From: Parelaphostrongylus tenuis
Taxonomy: Eukaryota > Nematoda > Chromadorea > Rhabditida > Metastrongylidae
Reading direction: 5' to 3'
DNA: 64,000 nucleotides
Assembly (NCBI GenBank): GCA_019055375.1
Contig: JAHQIW010004459.1
Coordinates: forward strand, 62,001 to 126,000
The position numbers and the translations under genes were made by a program. Positions 20,261-32,550 of the stretch are shown here, one piece after another (position 1 is the stretch's first letter; each line of letters begins with the position of its first letter). The notes under the pieces were generated by a model. That model was given only the letters and a program-made list of their open reading frames with translations. It was not told where the DNA came from and did no database searches.

Positions 20261-23200
20261 AATTGTGAATTATCTAATCAATTTTATAGATAGCTGGCCC
20301 TGGGAATCCAAATTGATTTCGATTGGCTTTTTTTCATAAGCTATGCACTGAGTACTGCGATAATAGCAAATTAATACGCTATTAACTAATGAGGATTTCT
20401 GATTTTTGGGTAGTTTTTTTTCCATCACCACTTTCAAACATCAATTTGCAAATTAAAAACATTGAGGAAATTAATGAATATCAGGCGCTCTTACCTATTC
20501 TCATAAAAACATCGGCTTCTCAGTAATTTCCTAGATTAAGAGGAGCACACATAGAAGATTTTAAGAAGAATGAGGAAAAAATAAATAGCTGTGCATCTAA
20601 GTACTGCATCAAACACTAGACGCACCTCAACATTTTGTTGAAACCAGCAATGTGAACGGATCCCGCATGGGGATACCAGGAAAAAACGCAAAAAAAACGC
20701 TCAAGAATTTCTTTTCAAATTTTCAAAGTTTTTCAAAGTAATATTCCGCTGCTGCATCGGGTTTCAATAAGCCGAATTTAGCGATGAAAACAATCTTGGA
20801 AGAGTTATTAGCGTTTGTAGTGAAAAGAGAATGACCTAAATTGTCCTGAATATATCTAGTGGTCATAGTGATCGATACGGCAAAAGTTCGTGGAAAGCGG
20901 AGACATCGGGCAATGACGTGATATCATCAGAGAGGAGGGCTTTTAGTGTAAAGATGAGCATCTGCTTATTCGTTACGGAAGCCAGTCCATGTTGCTCAAC
21001 GATCCCGAAAACTAGCAGCGAGCCTAACATTCGCTGAGAAATCGGTCATGATTCTAAAAGCTAGAGTCCATAACAAAAATGCAGAATTGCGAATTATAAT
21101 GTCTCAATCAAGTAATATTTCAAGATCAAGATGCTACAGTGGAATGAAGACTCGATTTTTTTCTGAAAAAGGGGAACTATTTAAGATTGAGGATATAAGG
21201 CTGTTCTGAATAGAACTGAAGACAACGGAGATTTTCTGTTTGAGTTCAGTAAACAGTACTTCATATAAGCAGAAAAAAGTGGATAGGATGATTGGTGTCG
21301 GTGTATCGGAAAAACATTGTTAGACCTCGAATAAGCATCCTATGATATAAGTATTCACCGAGACGTGATCCTGACGGCACCACCTTCGTGAATGGAGCGA
21401 GTATTTCATTTAAACGAAGTATTTTAACGTACTAAGTCGACGTCAGACCACTGATTACTCAACAAAGTCAGCCAAATTCTATTGCAATATACTCTGTCAG
21501 TCAATTATGAGACAGATAACGAAGATCTAGCAGAAAAAATGTTAAGCAAAACGTTGAAAAGGAAATGGAAAAAGACAGTTAAGAAATTCACCCATTAATT
21601 TAGTAAAATCTTAGCATTTTTGTTTTATTTTATGAACTTCTAAGTATTACTTCATCGTTGTTTAAGGACAAAGCTTCAGGAAACTAGAAAATCTAAGCCC
21701 AAAACGTATAAAGTGAAAAAGTAAATGAAGATCTACATAAAGGTGTCGCAGAACTCGCTTGAAATCTGCAAGCCGTTGAATGAAAAAGAGAAGCTAATAA
21801 AAAGAAAGCAGAGTGTTAGGAGAAAATTCGAGATGACTATGGAACAAATTTATTGAGAATATCATAAAATCCGAAAAGCAATCCTCATGAACCCTTACAA
21901 CATTCATTAAAATGTGGTAAAGTTTCCTGTAACAATAGAATGAGGTCGAGTTACGACTAAAATGCAACTAATCGTGAGGTGAACTTCTCAGAATTAGAGT
22001 AATAACACTAGAAGCGTCTTTGTTAACGTGCATTCCGATAGTTTACCGGTTGATTTAGGATAAGACAACATCTGGATAGAGACCAAAGAATAGTGCGTGT
22101 TTGCTAGCAGCTTGTGAGAACATTTTGTCTTTTGCTTCGCCGATGCAAACAGATAATTTTCAATTTTCCTCTATAAATTTGAAAAACGATTAGTCCAGTT
22201 CCAGTGAATAATTGAGATGTAGGCTTCTGATAGAGCTGAAGAAACAAACAAAAAAAAGGAGTAAATAATTCCGCTGTTTGACAGAGATAGTGCAGTCATT
22301 CAAATGTGGTGGGGGAGATGATGGTCGAGTGTAATGCTTTAGAGTCGCCATTCCTGTACCAGTTTATCGTTAGAATTAAAGAGACTCGTTATTTAAAGAA
22401 AGGTCATCATTTCTTGACCTGAGAAAAATCAAACTACTTGAGTTTGAATTGAAGATGTTACTATTTAACTTCAATGCGATAGATATGGCTTTCTTTTGTA
22501 TGTTGGATAGTAGAAAATTTTTTTCAACAGTTTCATTCAAAGGTACTCACTGAGAAAAATTCAGTGCCAACACAAATACAACCAGTATACCTAGGGTGAA
22601 ACCACCAAGAAAATGCAAAATAAATAAAAAATTTCATCGGATAGCGGGTATCAGTTGAGACACCGTATTTCTTTAATACGTACAACACTTAACAACGTAC
22701 TTCGGTTGATCCAGGAGAGTAGACATTTTTCGTAGTAATCACATTATGTCTATTGTTTTAGCGAACTGGTAGCCTTTTTTTGGTTAGTGGAGTCATAAGA
22801 ATGTGATGAACTACCGCCTTTGTAGCACAGCTTCTGCACTAGAAGATATTTTTTTCTTTATTTCTGATGTAAATAGAGGCCATATGGATTGGCATTACAA
22901 TACTCTTTAAGCAGCAACGTTACAGATATGAGATACTGAGAAGGCTAGTTCCTTCACAATTAGGTGTTTCGAGTAATTCTTCCATTTATTTCGTTCTTTT
23001 GCAAGCATATCTTATAAAGAAGATTTCAGTCACGCAATACAATACGAATGTCATCTTGCAAGAAAGTTGCATAAAATAAAGCAGTAAGGGGAACTGTTGG
23101 AATGAGTAAAGAAGCTATGATACTAAGAGATTACGAGTTACAAAATACTTTGCGAAGCTTATTGTCAGATTTTGGAGAATGAAATATTTCTTAAAAAAAC

Positions 23201-25112
23201 TTTTATTTCGAACGTTACGTTGTTATTAAGAACATAAATGCCAACATCGACTAAGAGACGAAGTTTGATGAGAAAAAATCTCAGCCAAGAGCTCATCGAT
23301 TGTAAAGGGAACATTCATCTTTTTTGTCTCTCTATCTCTTTGAGGCTTATACCCTCATATCATTCTTGGATGGATCGACGTGATGCTACATAAGCCATGA
23401 ACCATAGTTTCATTTTAGAACCATACAACTGAAGTCGTTCATATATTTGCCCGTTTCAAAGTATCATTTCTCTATGCTTAAAACGATTATGTGCTGAGAT
23501 TTCAACGTCACAAACAATGCACACATAAGTGCTAACTGTTCGGAAAATCTTCTGACTTGTGTTAGATTCGTAGTTTGTAAAATGGCATTATTAATCATAT
23601 TGTGCTTGCGCTGTGCGCAGGCGTCAGATGTACCCATTAACAGGAACCAGCTCATTAACAGTTTCCTTTATTCTACAGCTAGAAGTGTAAGTTGATTAAC
23701 AAACATTAGTCACACCTCGAATTATAAGCAAACGTATTTTCATTCTTATCCGTCAGAGATTATCCACCGACATGTCGGCCACATGTCAACAAGCTTAATA
23801 GCTTTTTGCAAAGCAAGACTTCTTCTCTCATTTGTCTTTCCTCACAATTTGCATATCTTGATGTCATCTGCATACAATTTTCAACTCATTCCAGTATATC
23901 TGCAAGAGCTGAGTGCTCTAATAAAGTTTCTGTCAATATTTGTAACGATACTAGTATGGAACGATAAGTGTGTTAAAGTTTGCAATAAATCCCAGGTCCG
24001 ATTGTGTTAAAGTTATTTATTCCTTCTCTTCAGTGCATCCAATCCATCAGACAATCCTAAAAGCGCATCATGCAATCGTAGAATCCTCCAACCGCTGCTA
24101 GTTTTTTCTACGCTCATAGATACGCTAACTAATCCTTTGAAAGCAACAAAACCAGAAGACAAACTATTTGTTTTTCGCGCACTGTTTTTTTCCAATATCA
24201 CGTTGAAAACAATGATATATCTCAATTTTGACTACAGAAAAACCAAGACAGCTGTTACCTATTATGATATTCTCCAAGTTATTTATGCATATCTATACTC
24301 CTTGTATCGAACATTACGACAAAAATTGATGTCATATTCATTAATCAAAAGTAGAAAGAAATCTGAATCCTCTAAGAGCCGTTCACATATAGGACAACTG
24401 ACAGCATTTTCAAAAAGTTTGTGTTTGAGAATTTTTGAACAGATGTACGCTCATAACAACTCCATTTTATCAAAAGTTATAATTCTTTTATCAACTATAG
24501 TAGACTTTCTGTTCTCAATGAATTGCACAAAATTTCTAGTGGTCGAAAGGAGAGCAAACAAATACTGAAAAATGACTAAGAATTAGCGAAAGACCATAAT
24601 TAGCCGACTCTTGTGAAAGATTGTCAAACGAAATGAATGAGGACTAGAGAGCAAGGTCATGAGAAGCAACGATGAGAAGAACGAACAGAATACTTTTATT
24701 GGCCACTTCGAGAGCCCGAAAAGTGAATGAAATCTACAAGGAGGATCAAGTCAATGTCGCTTGAATTACGGAGCTGTTCCGATGTTTCGGAAGCCTTTTG
24801 CATTGATTTTCAAGCCACCTCATGCAGAATTGCTTGGAAAATGACATGAACAAATTGTGAATACTGCGTCGAAATATCAACGAGCGCACTTTTGTCTTAT
24901 CCTATGCTAATTCAAAGTGAACGTATTCATATAAATCAGTAAAGCTCAAGTGTTTACCAGCAGCTTTGAGCCTTTGATAGGAACCAAATCAGTGCATAAA
25001 AAAAAGTAACCATGAAACCTAGGGAATCTGACTAATTAAAAAAATGAACAGCTTGGAAATCTAATCTGGCCAACAAATCCGTACTTTACGTTGAAAATCT
25101 TGGTAATTAATC
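20261..25112. other. Unassigned AT-rich sequence
   Basis: Almost 5 kb without a recognised gene or repeat. The longest stop-free frame is plus 24137-24568 (143 codons from a TTG), lysine/serine/leucine-rich with no motif I recognise. Minus-strand frames at 23464-23655 and 24013-24225 are no better. Confidence 0.3.
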
Positions 25113-25350
25113 TAACGTTTTAAACAGTTGACTAATTCATCATAACGACATAAAATAAAATAACCGTAATTAGAATATATAATAGATAGTAGAGAAAAAC
25201 AAGTGTAAGCTTGCAGTAGTGCAAGAATTAGCTCGACTGCCTCAGCTAACGACTGACTAGCCGCAGCTCTATGGGCAGTCAACTGAAATCTCAAGACAGA
25301 ACGCTAATGTTTTAGACAGTTGGCTAATTCATCATAATGACATAAAATAA
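25113..25350. repeat. Pair of about 48-bp direct repeats
   Basis: Blocks 25113-25159 and 25303-25350 both read close to 'cagttgactaattcatcata' followed by 'gacataaaataaa'. They have about five differences. The 140 bp between them is unassigned. Confidence 0.6.
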
Positions 25351-25835
25351 ACGCTAAATTGAAAATGCGAAGTAGTCAATTGTTGGAGCGAAATACATGT
25401 GGAAAAATGAACGTAGAGTTTCTCTATGACTTATGAATTTATGAACACCGATTACAACTACATTCGTGAGAATTTCAATGAAAAATTACGAGATCGATAA
25501 AAATTGTAAATGTGAGTAACATGGAAGCAAAAATTTCATAAGGTTTTCACAATGTGAAGGCTAGAACAGCGGAAAAAAATCGTGGATGATAAGATGAAGC
25601 AGTTGTTCTTAGACGAAAATCATGAGATGTCGCTTTGACTGCACACACATAACAACAACTGGCGAATCAATTCATGACGTCGGTGTGATGACATGATGAA
25701 GAAGTAAATAAGAGGAATTGGGATGGAAAAAGCCAGATAGACGCTTCCTATACAAGTCTTTAGCGAGTTAATGCTCAATCGATGGACGCGAAATTTGAGA
25801 ATTTCAGGCAAATATAAAATAAGGACATCGCTTTG
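25351..25835. other. Unassigned sequence
   Basis: Nothing recognised. Confidence 0.3.
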
Positions 25836-26110
25836 AAGTGCGTGTAGCGCAGTGGTTAGAAGTCACCTGCGCTACATATGAGTCTTTGCCTTGATCTTAT
25901 GTCCCGGTGTCAGCAAGTCTACCATTCCTCCAAGGTCAGCAAACTTCTACCAGACTTGTCTGGGAGGACGGTAGTACTGATCTTATATATCAGTAGACCG
26001 CAATAAATTATATATCGGATAGATATTTATTAACTTAAACGATGCCTAATTAAGACGCATGCATGGCGCATTCTCCAGGATTGATCAACCTCGATAGCCT
26101 AATCGTTTGG
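25836..26110 (+). mobile_element. tRNA-derived SINE, family A (diverged copy)
   Basis: The plus-strand head 'gtagcgcagtggttagaag' is the A-box region. 'cagacttgtctgggagga' (about 25950) and 'atgcatggcgcattctccag' (about 26063), then 'gattgatcaacc', are body and tail blocks shared with the full-length copies. The B-box region is degraded and there is extra AT-rich sequence in the middle. Confidence 0.7.
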
Positions 26111-27334
26111 CCTTTTAGCATACCCTTTACTTCTGGAGTAGCTGAACACACTACCTCCTTGGTGACGGAGTGGACTAGGAAGTGATGTCCGTTGATAATT
26201 GCAACTAAAGAAAAAGACTCGACCTTAGGCTATTATAAAGTTGGAAAAAACATCTTCGAATTGGAAACGTTCAGATACTAATATGGTATGAACGAGTACG
26301 GTGTGTTGGCAACCTTTGTGCACCAATAAAAAAAAGCTTTCGTGGAGAGGAAAAATAGATTGGCCGAAGCCTTTAAAATGCATTTACGGGATGTCTACGA
26401 GGAAAAATGCTTCCGATTGGCGACAAATTGAAAACGAATAGCATTTCATCCTCTCCAAATGTTTGTCGATAAACGTTGTCGTTCCTTAATATCATCTTAT
26501 GTACGTATTGCCTTACACGAAAGTATTCGTCCACTTGTTTACTCTTCTCTTAGAAAAACGACCACACAATCAAAAGATGTGAAAAACCTAATCATCGCAG
26601 TTTCAACGCCACTGGTCGTCATCAAGTAAGTTAAGCCAGACTAAGAATAAATCCGCATGCACAGAGTGACAGCAAGAGCCTAAGGGCCCAAAAATTTTGC
26701 ATACATATTCATTTCGCGAACATCGAGTGACATTTTGTGGCCAGCGATTTTTCAATGGCGTGAAGTGAAAACAGACCTTTTTAGCAAAAGCGACACTTAG
26801 TACAAATTGTACTGCCAAGCACGCATAAACATAGTGCCAATGATTTCTTAAACCGTTGTTTCATACATTAACACCCTGTGTCTGCTGGCATACTCAAAGT
26901 GTTTATCCTATAAACCTCAACAGATTCTTCTTTCCAAAAAGTTGAAAGTATTGTAATCATTCACATGACTACATACTGGTTTTATCATTTGGAATTCGAC
27001 AAATTACTCAACGAATGAACGCCCAAAGGAGCAACCCAACTGCCTGTATTTGTTCATTGCGACTCGCACCTCATAAAATGCGTCAATGAGATTTTGATTA
27101 ATGGCAATTTCATTTGCTAAAAGATCATAAAATAGACGAGTTTGCAATCCATAGCATCAGGATAACGAAGAGGATGAATGGATCAAAAATGAGAAAGAAA
27201 AAGGGACGGAAGCAATCGAGAGAGGAAAAGCAAATCACAAAGAGAAAAGTAAGGTGATGCAGTTGAGCTTGTATCTACGCATCCAACTATATACATCTAC
27301 ATCTGTATACATATATGTACATGTACACATATGC
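26111..27334. other. Unassigned sequence
   Basis: No gene recognised. Confidence 0.3.
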
Positions 27335-27337
27335 ATA

Positions 27338-27382
<45 letters not shown>
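27335..27382. repeat. (TA)n microsatellite
   Basis: A near-pure TA tract of about 40 bp, with TATG/CATA variants on its left side from about 27300. Confidence 0.9.
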
Positions 27383-27387
<5 letters not shown>

Positions 27388-28639
27388 CTTGTCGTGAGTG
27401 TATGTGAATGCGAGCGTGTGTGGCAAGGGCTTCTCGAAAGCTAGGGCGAATCAATAAATCCTTCGGCCTCATATACATGTGCAGAGGATTTCGGCTACGA
27501 AAAGCCAAGAATAAGGAGGACAAGCTGAATAAAGTAGTGAAGCCTGATGAACGTTAGTGATCCGAATACGGTGGGCTATGAATTGCGATTACGAATTCTG
27601 TCCGCCAAATGGCTGTCGAAGGACAAAGGACTTCTGAGAAACATGCTAAACAAGACATTTGAAGCTGGTAACTTCATGGAAAATTGCTGCTTTACGATTG
27701 TCTTAAAACACAAACGTTGTTGGACGAAAGAAGTGTTAACAATAAATGAACATAGATCAGTCATCGTTTGAATTGCCTCCTAATAAGGTCGCAGATGGCT
27801 CTGCTCGCTCATCAAATAACAGTGAATTTACTTTGATACAAAATATCAAATACGACTTTTAGTGTTGGTTCTCAGCATAGGTGGACGTAGGTTATACATA
27901 TTACAATGTAATGGACTTTTTTGTTTGGTTAATACGAGTCAGAGAAAAATACTGTAAGAACGAGAAATAAATCACTTTAAAACCACTATCCAAGATATTA
28001 ATTCAAAAAACTTTATATTTTCTAAACTACCTGGCAACTAGCAATAAATGCGTCGTGAATGATTTTTTTCTAATTGTGGTGTAGTCTCACCAGTAAGCTT
28101 TCCATTCATCCATGTCCTATGTCATACATTCCCAGAGGGCTCCACTCGTCCGAAGGACATGAAGACCATCAATTTCCATATAAAGCTGTTTCTTCGTTAC
28201 TATTCTTGACAATGAAATAGATCTAAGTAGTTTGTTGCGTTCTGTAGTATCATAACTTTTCTTTTAGTGACACTTTGCACGGAAATGTCGAACTCTTATA
28301 GAGCTTAAGTGGCCTGCCGCACGATGACACCCAAGAACATCTGTTTGTCAAGATGAGTCGAGAGAATAATATGAAAGGTTAAAATAATTATTGGAAGAAA
28401 TATTCTCTTCAGAACCAATAAGGCTATTACATTTGATTTTTACATCTCTTATGAAGAAAAGACAACATAGATTTTTGCCGAAAAGAAACAATTACTATGA
28501 TCGCCATCAAATAAGGGACCCTTTCTTCGAGAAACTTTTAGAAGGCTTAGCCGACTTAATGTTTATGGACGGCAAAATTGAATAATAGAATCATTTCCGT
28601 TATCGAGCTGAGGTTTTTCAAATGAACCTGTATTGCTGG
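27383..28639. other. Unassigned sequence
   Basis: Short open frames occur at plus 27547-27771 and plus 28391-28585 (ending 'GLADLMFMDGKIE'). Neither matches a family I know. Confidence 0.3.
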
Positions 28640-29480
28640 ACAAAGAAATTTTAATAGACTCCTAAGAGTCTATTGAAATATCTATAATCATTTTAAAGCT
28701 TTAATCTCGAAGGATTCAAAAAATGTACTTATTGAAGAAAGACCTTTTTACAGCTTTGTAGTATTTGGAATAAAATTGTATTACACAAGCATCGCGCATT
28801 GTCGCAAGAATTTTTGTTATTTAATTCCAGATTCTTCCTCCGTTTCGTTGAAATTTTTTTTGCATTCAACTTGTAGAAGATAGTCTCCTCTTTAGTTCTA
28901 GTGGCTTAGGCTCTATAATTTTTTTATCCAGTTCCAAATAAACCCGCCATTAAGCATAAGCCTGAACCCAAGCTTAAGCAACCTAAGTCTAAGCACCAAC
29001 AGTGTAGCATATGAACGTGTGGAGAAAATCTTCAGACATCGGATTCATATGTTTGATTACTTTTAGAAGCGGAGAAATATCCTAAATTCATTAACTAGAA
29101 TCGCACTGCACATGTGAATCACGCTTGTGGTCTATCGATCGATGCTATCGCCCCACACAGCGCATGTGAGAGTCAACCTCATTTTCCCTGCTACAGTACA
29201 GAAAAACGGTCTTTACAGAAAAAGGCATAATGTTTGTGTCACCGGAATTTACGTTTCGGTAGGCTACTAATAGTCTAAGGAAACTCTGGCATGCGTAATA
29301 TGAGCGCGAATATGCACAACGTGTTTGAAATATAACCTTATTTTGAATGGTATAGTGCTGTAAAAAGGCATTTTTGAGAAAAAAGTACATTTCTGAATTC
29401 TCCGTAAATTCAGCTTCCAAATAATTACTAATAGTCTGGTGGAAAGTCTTTGTCCAGCACTAAATTCTTCTTCAAAAATC
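28640..29480. repeat. Interspersed repeat family E, several units
   Basis: Blocks 'gacctttttacagctttgta' (28741), 'ctgctacagtacagaa' (29190), 'tagtgctgtaaaaaggca' (29353) and 'aattactaatagtctggtg' (29423) mark at least three units in both orientations. Between 28900 and 29000 a few TTAGGC/TTAAGC-like hexamers occur. Confidence 0.5.
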
Positions 29481-30585
29481 TCTTCCCAATAATGGAAATA
29501 ATCCGAGGAATGTCGTCCGATACAACAAGAGTTTGAAGCCAGCAGATGAATTACACTGACCTCGCTCACATTTTCACATTATCGGCCAGATGCTTCACTT
29601 TTTTAGTTGCCAAAAGTAAGCCGAAGAAGAATTCCAGGATTGGAAAAAATATGTTTACACAAATCCTCCTATCCTCGCTTTTCTATATTTTGAAAAATGC
29701 TTTCGACTGTACACGGAGTGCGAATCAGCATCGAAATCTGTTTGCACAATCTCAGCAAATAGGCCACAGATATATGCATCACAAAGGTAAATAAACAACT
29801 TAACCATATCACAACCGCACCACCATAAATAGAAAACATGAAGGCAGCTTTACTCGAGTTTTCACAGATTTCTAGCTTTTATTAGTGATTGGATAGATAA
29901 TATCTTCAAAGGAAACTGAACAAAATTACTCGACGTCTAGCTGCAGACTTTGCAGATTTGAAACATTTAGGTGCTAATGAAGAACATGACAGAAATTTGA
30001 TCGCACCCGACAACTGTGACAGGGAACGGAAAGTGATCAACAAGCGAAAATTACAACGGCCATGGAGCTGAGATATGAGCAAAAGTCGAAATTTCTTGCA
30101 GGGTTCTAACCTGCGATCACACGTTCTGCGAGGTCGGGTACTGTGCACTACAATAATGAGGCCGCTGCTTGCCTTTCTCTCCAGCCGTCAACTCTGTCGA
30201 TGCTAATAATAACCACTAGTAAACGAGAACGATTTGGATAACAAAATATAGCACAGAATCTAGTTATGCTAAAACTGCAGCAGAAGCCACAGTTTTATTA
30301 GCCTTATCCACTGGCTAGTCTTTCTTCGTGAAAGGGAATGACGTAAAATAAAACCACAAGTATGATGTGATACAAGTAAAACTCGGAATCTACGTATAAG
30401 ACCCAGTAAAGGACCAAGCAAGGAACTAGCCGAGTCAAAGACAAGGGCAATCAACCTAACCACCGTGAACGATTCAAAATCAATGGCTAGAACAATTTCA
30501 GTGTAGCTGTGAGGTTGACAAAAGTGGGACGCTGTCTTTTTCTCTTCGAACTACGATAATTTCAAAAGTCTCTTCTGACTGATGA
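29481..30585. other. Unassigned sequence
   Basis: No gene recognised. Confidence 0.3.
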
Positions 30586-30597
30586 GATTAGAGCATA

Positions 30598-30898
30598 AAA
30601 AAAGGATAAAGCTCTCGGCGTTGATCAATCCCTGAAAGATGCGCCATGCATTCGACTTCAATTTTTTACTTCGTTTGAGGTGATTAAATGCATATCTGGC
30701 CTTTACAATGACTCACGGAGGCCTCCCGCTGAACCGAGTCAGTGCTGCTTATCCTCCCAGACAAGTCTGAGACATGTCTGGTACCAATTTACCGACCCCG
30801 AAGGGATGGATGGCTTGGTGAGCCATGAGCGCGAGATTGAACCATTAACCTCGTGTGCGACGCAGGGCACCTCTAATCACTACGCCACATGCGCTCAT
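30598..30898 (-). mobile_element. tRNA-derived SINE, family A (copy 2, full length)
   Basis: 301-bp minus-strand copy closely matching 5457-5762 and 45838-46140. Head with A-box-like 'tggcgtagtgattagagg' and a B-box-like 'ggttcaatctcg', conserved body, and tail 'ggataaa'. It is bounded by a 12-bp target-site duplication with one mismatch (gattagagcata at 30586-30597, gattaaagcata at 30899-30910). That confirms retroposition. Confidence 0.9.
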
Positions 30899-31272
30899 GA
30901 TTAAAGCATATGATTGGGAATATGTATGCACATTCATGTTATAAGTATATGTATGCATATATGTACATGTTGAGAAAATGAAATAAGTGACAAAGATAGA
31001 GGAAAAAGTGGTCAAATAGAGATGCAAAATTGAAAAAAAAAAGTGCAAACGTGAATCAGCGAAGGTAAAAAATAATTCAACGGCACAAATTTCTCATTTA
31101 TTTCTGATTTTCATGTTGCAACACCACATCAGTGGTGCAGCGACTTATTCATAAGATTTCAATACTGCACATGGTTCAGTTCCATTATACAAATGTAGTA
31201 AACTAACTACAAACATTTCATGCAATCTGATAAATCTACACTTATGGTTAAACTGCACTATTTTTTAACAAT
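30899..31272. other. Unassigned AT-rich sequence
   Basis: TATG/CATA-rich low complexity near 30930-30970. Nothing else recognised. Confidence 0.3.
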
Positions 31273-31400
31273 TCCAGCGAGCGGGTAAAGCAGTGGTAGT
31301 GCTAACGCTCGGACAAGTGAACCTTTTTATAATATACTTCGACTCCGTTCCTGGTACACTAAGATTGTCATCCATTCAGGGTTGTTGAATTGATACCTCT
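31273..31400 (+). mobile_element. Possible tRNA-like SINE head
   Basis: 'ggtaaagcagtggtagtgc' resembles an A-box and 'gactccgttcctgg' about 60 bases on resembles a weak B-box. No second copy was clearly identified, although 49119-49190 starts similarly ('ggcctcggtagtacagcagt'). Confidence 0.3.
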
Positions 31401-32550
31401 CTGTCACAAATGCAATCGATCTGATCTACGTGGGAACACCCTGGAACAAGTCACTCTCAAGTCCGAGAAGAAATGACTCAACCAGCTGTGTAGTGCAAAA
31501 GTTACTAACCTCGTCATGCTAGATATTTGTTTAAGCCTCAAAAGGATTGCATCATGTTCGGTCCAAATAAGGAAACAAACCTGATGCTAGTTTTTCAAGT
31601 TTTCTTGTAGCAGTAGTAAAATTCTCTAAGCTGACTAACGAATAGGAAATCTAGAGCAAACTTCGAACAATAAATCGTTTTAGTCATCTCGAATAACAAG
31701 TTTCTGGCTCTCTACACACGGCAGGTTCGATAGCTGTTTCATTTTCGCAGCCTTAATCTGATATACGATAACTGATATTTCCCCCACTCCTCCTTTCTGA
31801 AAATGGAAAAAGTTTAATGCCTATCCAGTGCCCAAGCGAACACATAAATTGGGTTCATAATTTATCATCATACCTCTGTGTATGCTTATGAGATAGAAAT
31901 GCTGCCTTCGAACCTTAAAAAAGGTAATTTCACTACGGAAATGGACAAGTGAGAAGGACCTCGATTCACCTCATGCTGCGCTCCTTAACGAAATGGCGAT
32001 GAGTGGGAAAAAAGCAGTTCAATCAGAATTTTCATGACAAAGAAAGATATCACTTTCGAAAGAATTTCATTGATCTAGGAGGAAAGTCGAAATCAATTTG
32101 GAGAAAACTTGAAGACGACGTTAATAAATTGGCCACTCATTGAAAGCATCTGAATGAAATTTCTTTCTTCCTTCAATCATTATTGTTGGCATCTCCGACT
32201 CCCCATTCGATTTTTCTACTATCGAAATGAAGAAATTCCTGACAATGAATGCAGCCAATGGACGAGAGCTGTTATCAGTTGGATTTCTGTCTTGCTTGCA
32301 AGAATCCATTGATTCTACTTTCATTCTGATCAATAAAGTTGTGCTTTGATGTCCTCTCACTATATTTAGGCATCCATGTATAGTTGAACAAACATTAAAT
32401 GGCACATGCTTGCACAAATGCACATCACATATAGTCCGTTTTATCGTGGAGTGACTTAGCTGGGCATCAGTATAATTCCATATCCCTACTGCGTGCTAGT
32501 AAGTTATTTTCGCTGTAGAAATTTATTGAGTATCATAAAAGCTTTCTTTT
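31401..32550. other. Unassigned sequence
   Basis: The minus open frame 32121-32423 (100 codons) has no recognised motif. Confidence 0.3.

Noticed and set aside
24137..24568. 143-codon plus-strand open frame
   Set aside because: TTG start, low-complexity AT-driven composition and no motif. Likely chance.
28905..29005. TTAGGC / TTAAGC-like hexamers resembling nematode telomere repeat
   Set aside because: Only one exact TTAGGC in this stretch and irregular TTAAGC variants, not in tandem register. Compatible with chance in AT-rich DNA.
32121..32423. 100-codon minus-strand open frame
   Set aside because: No recognisable motif, domain or splice context.
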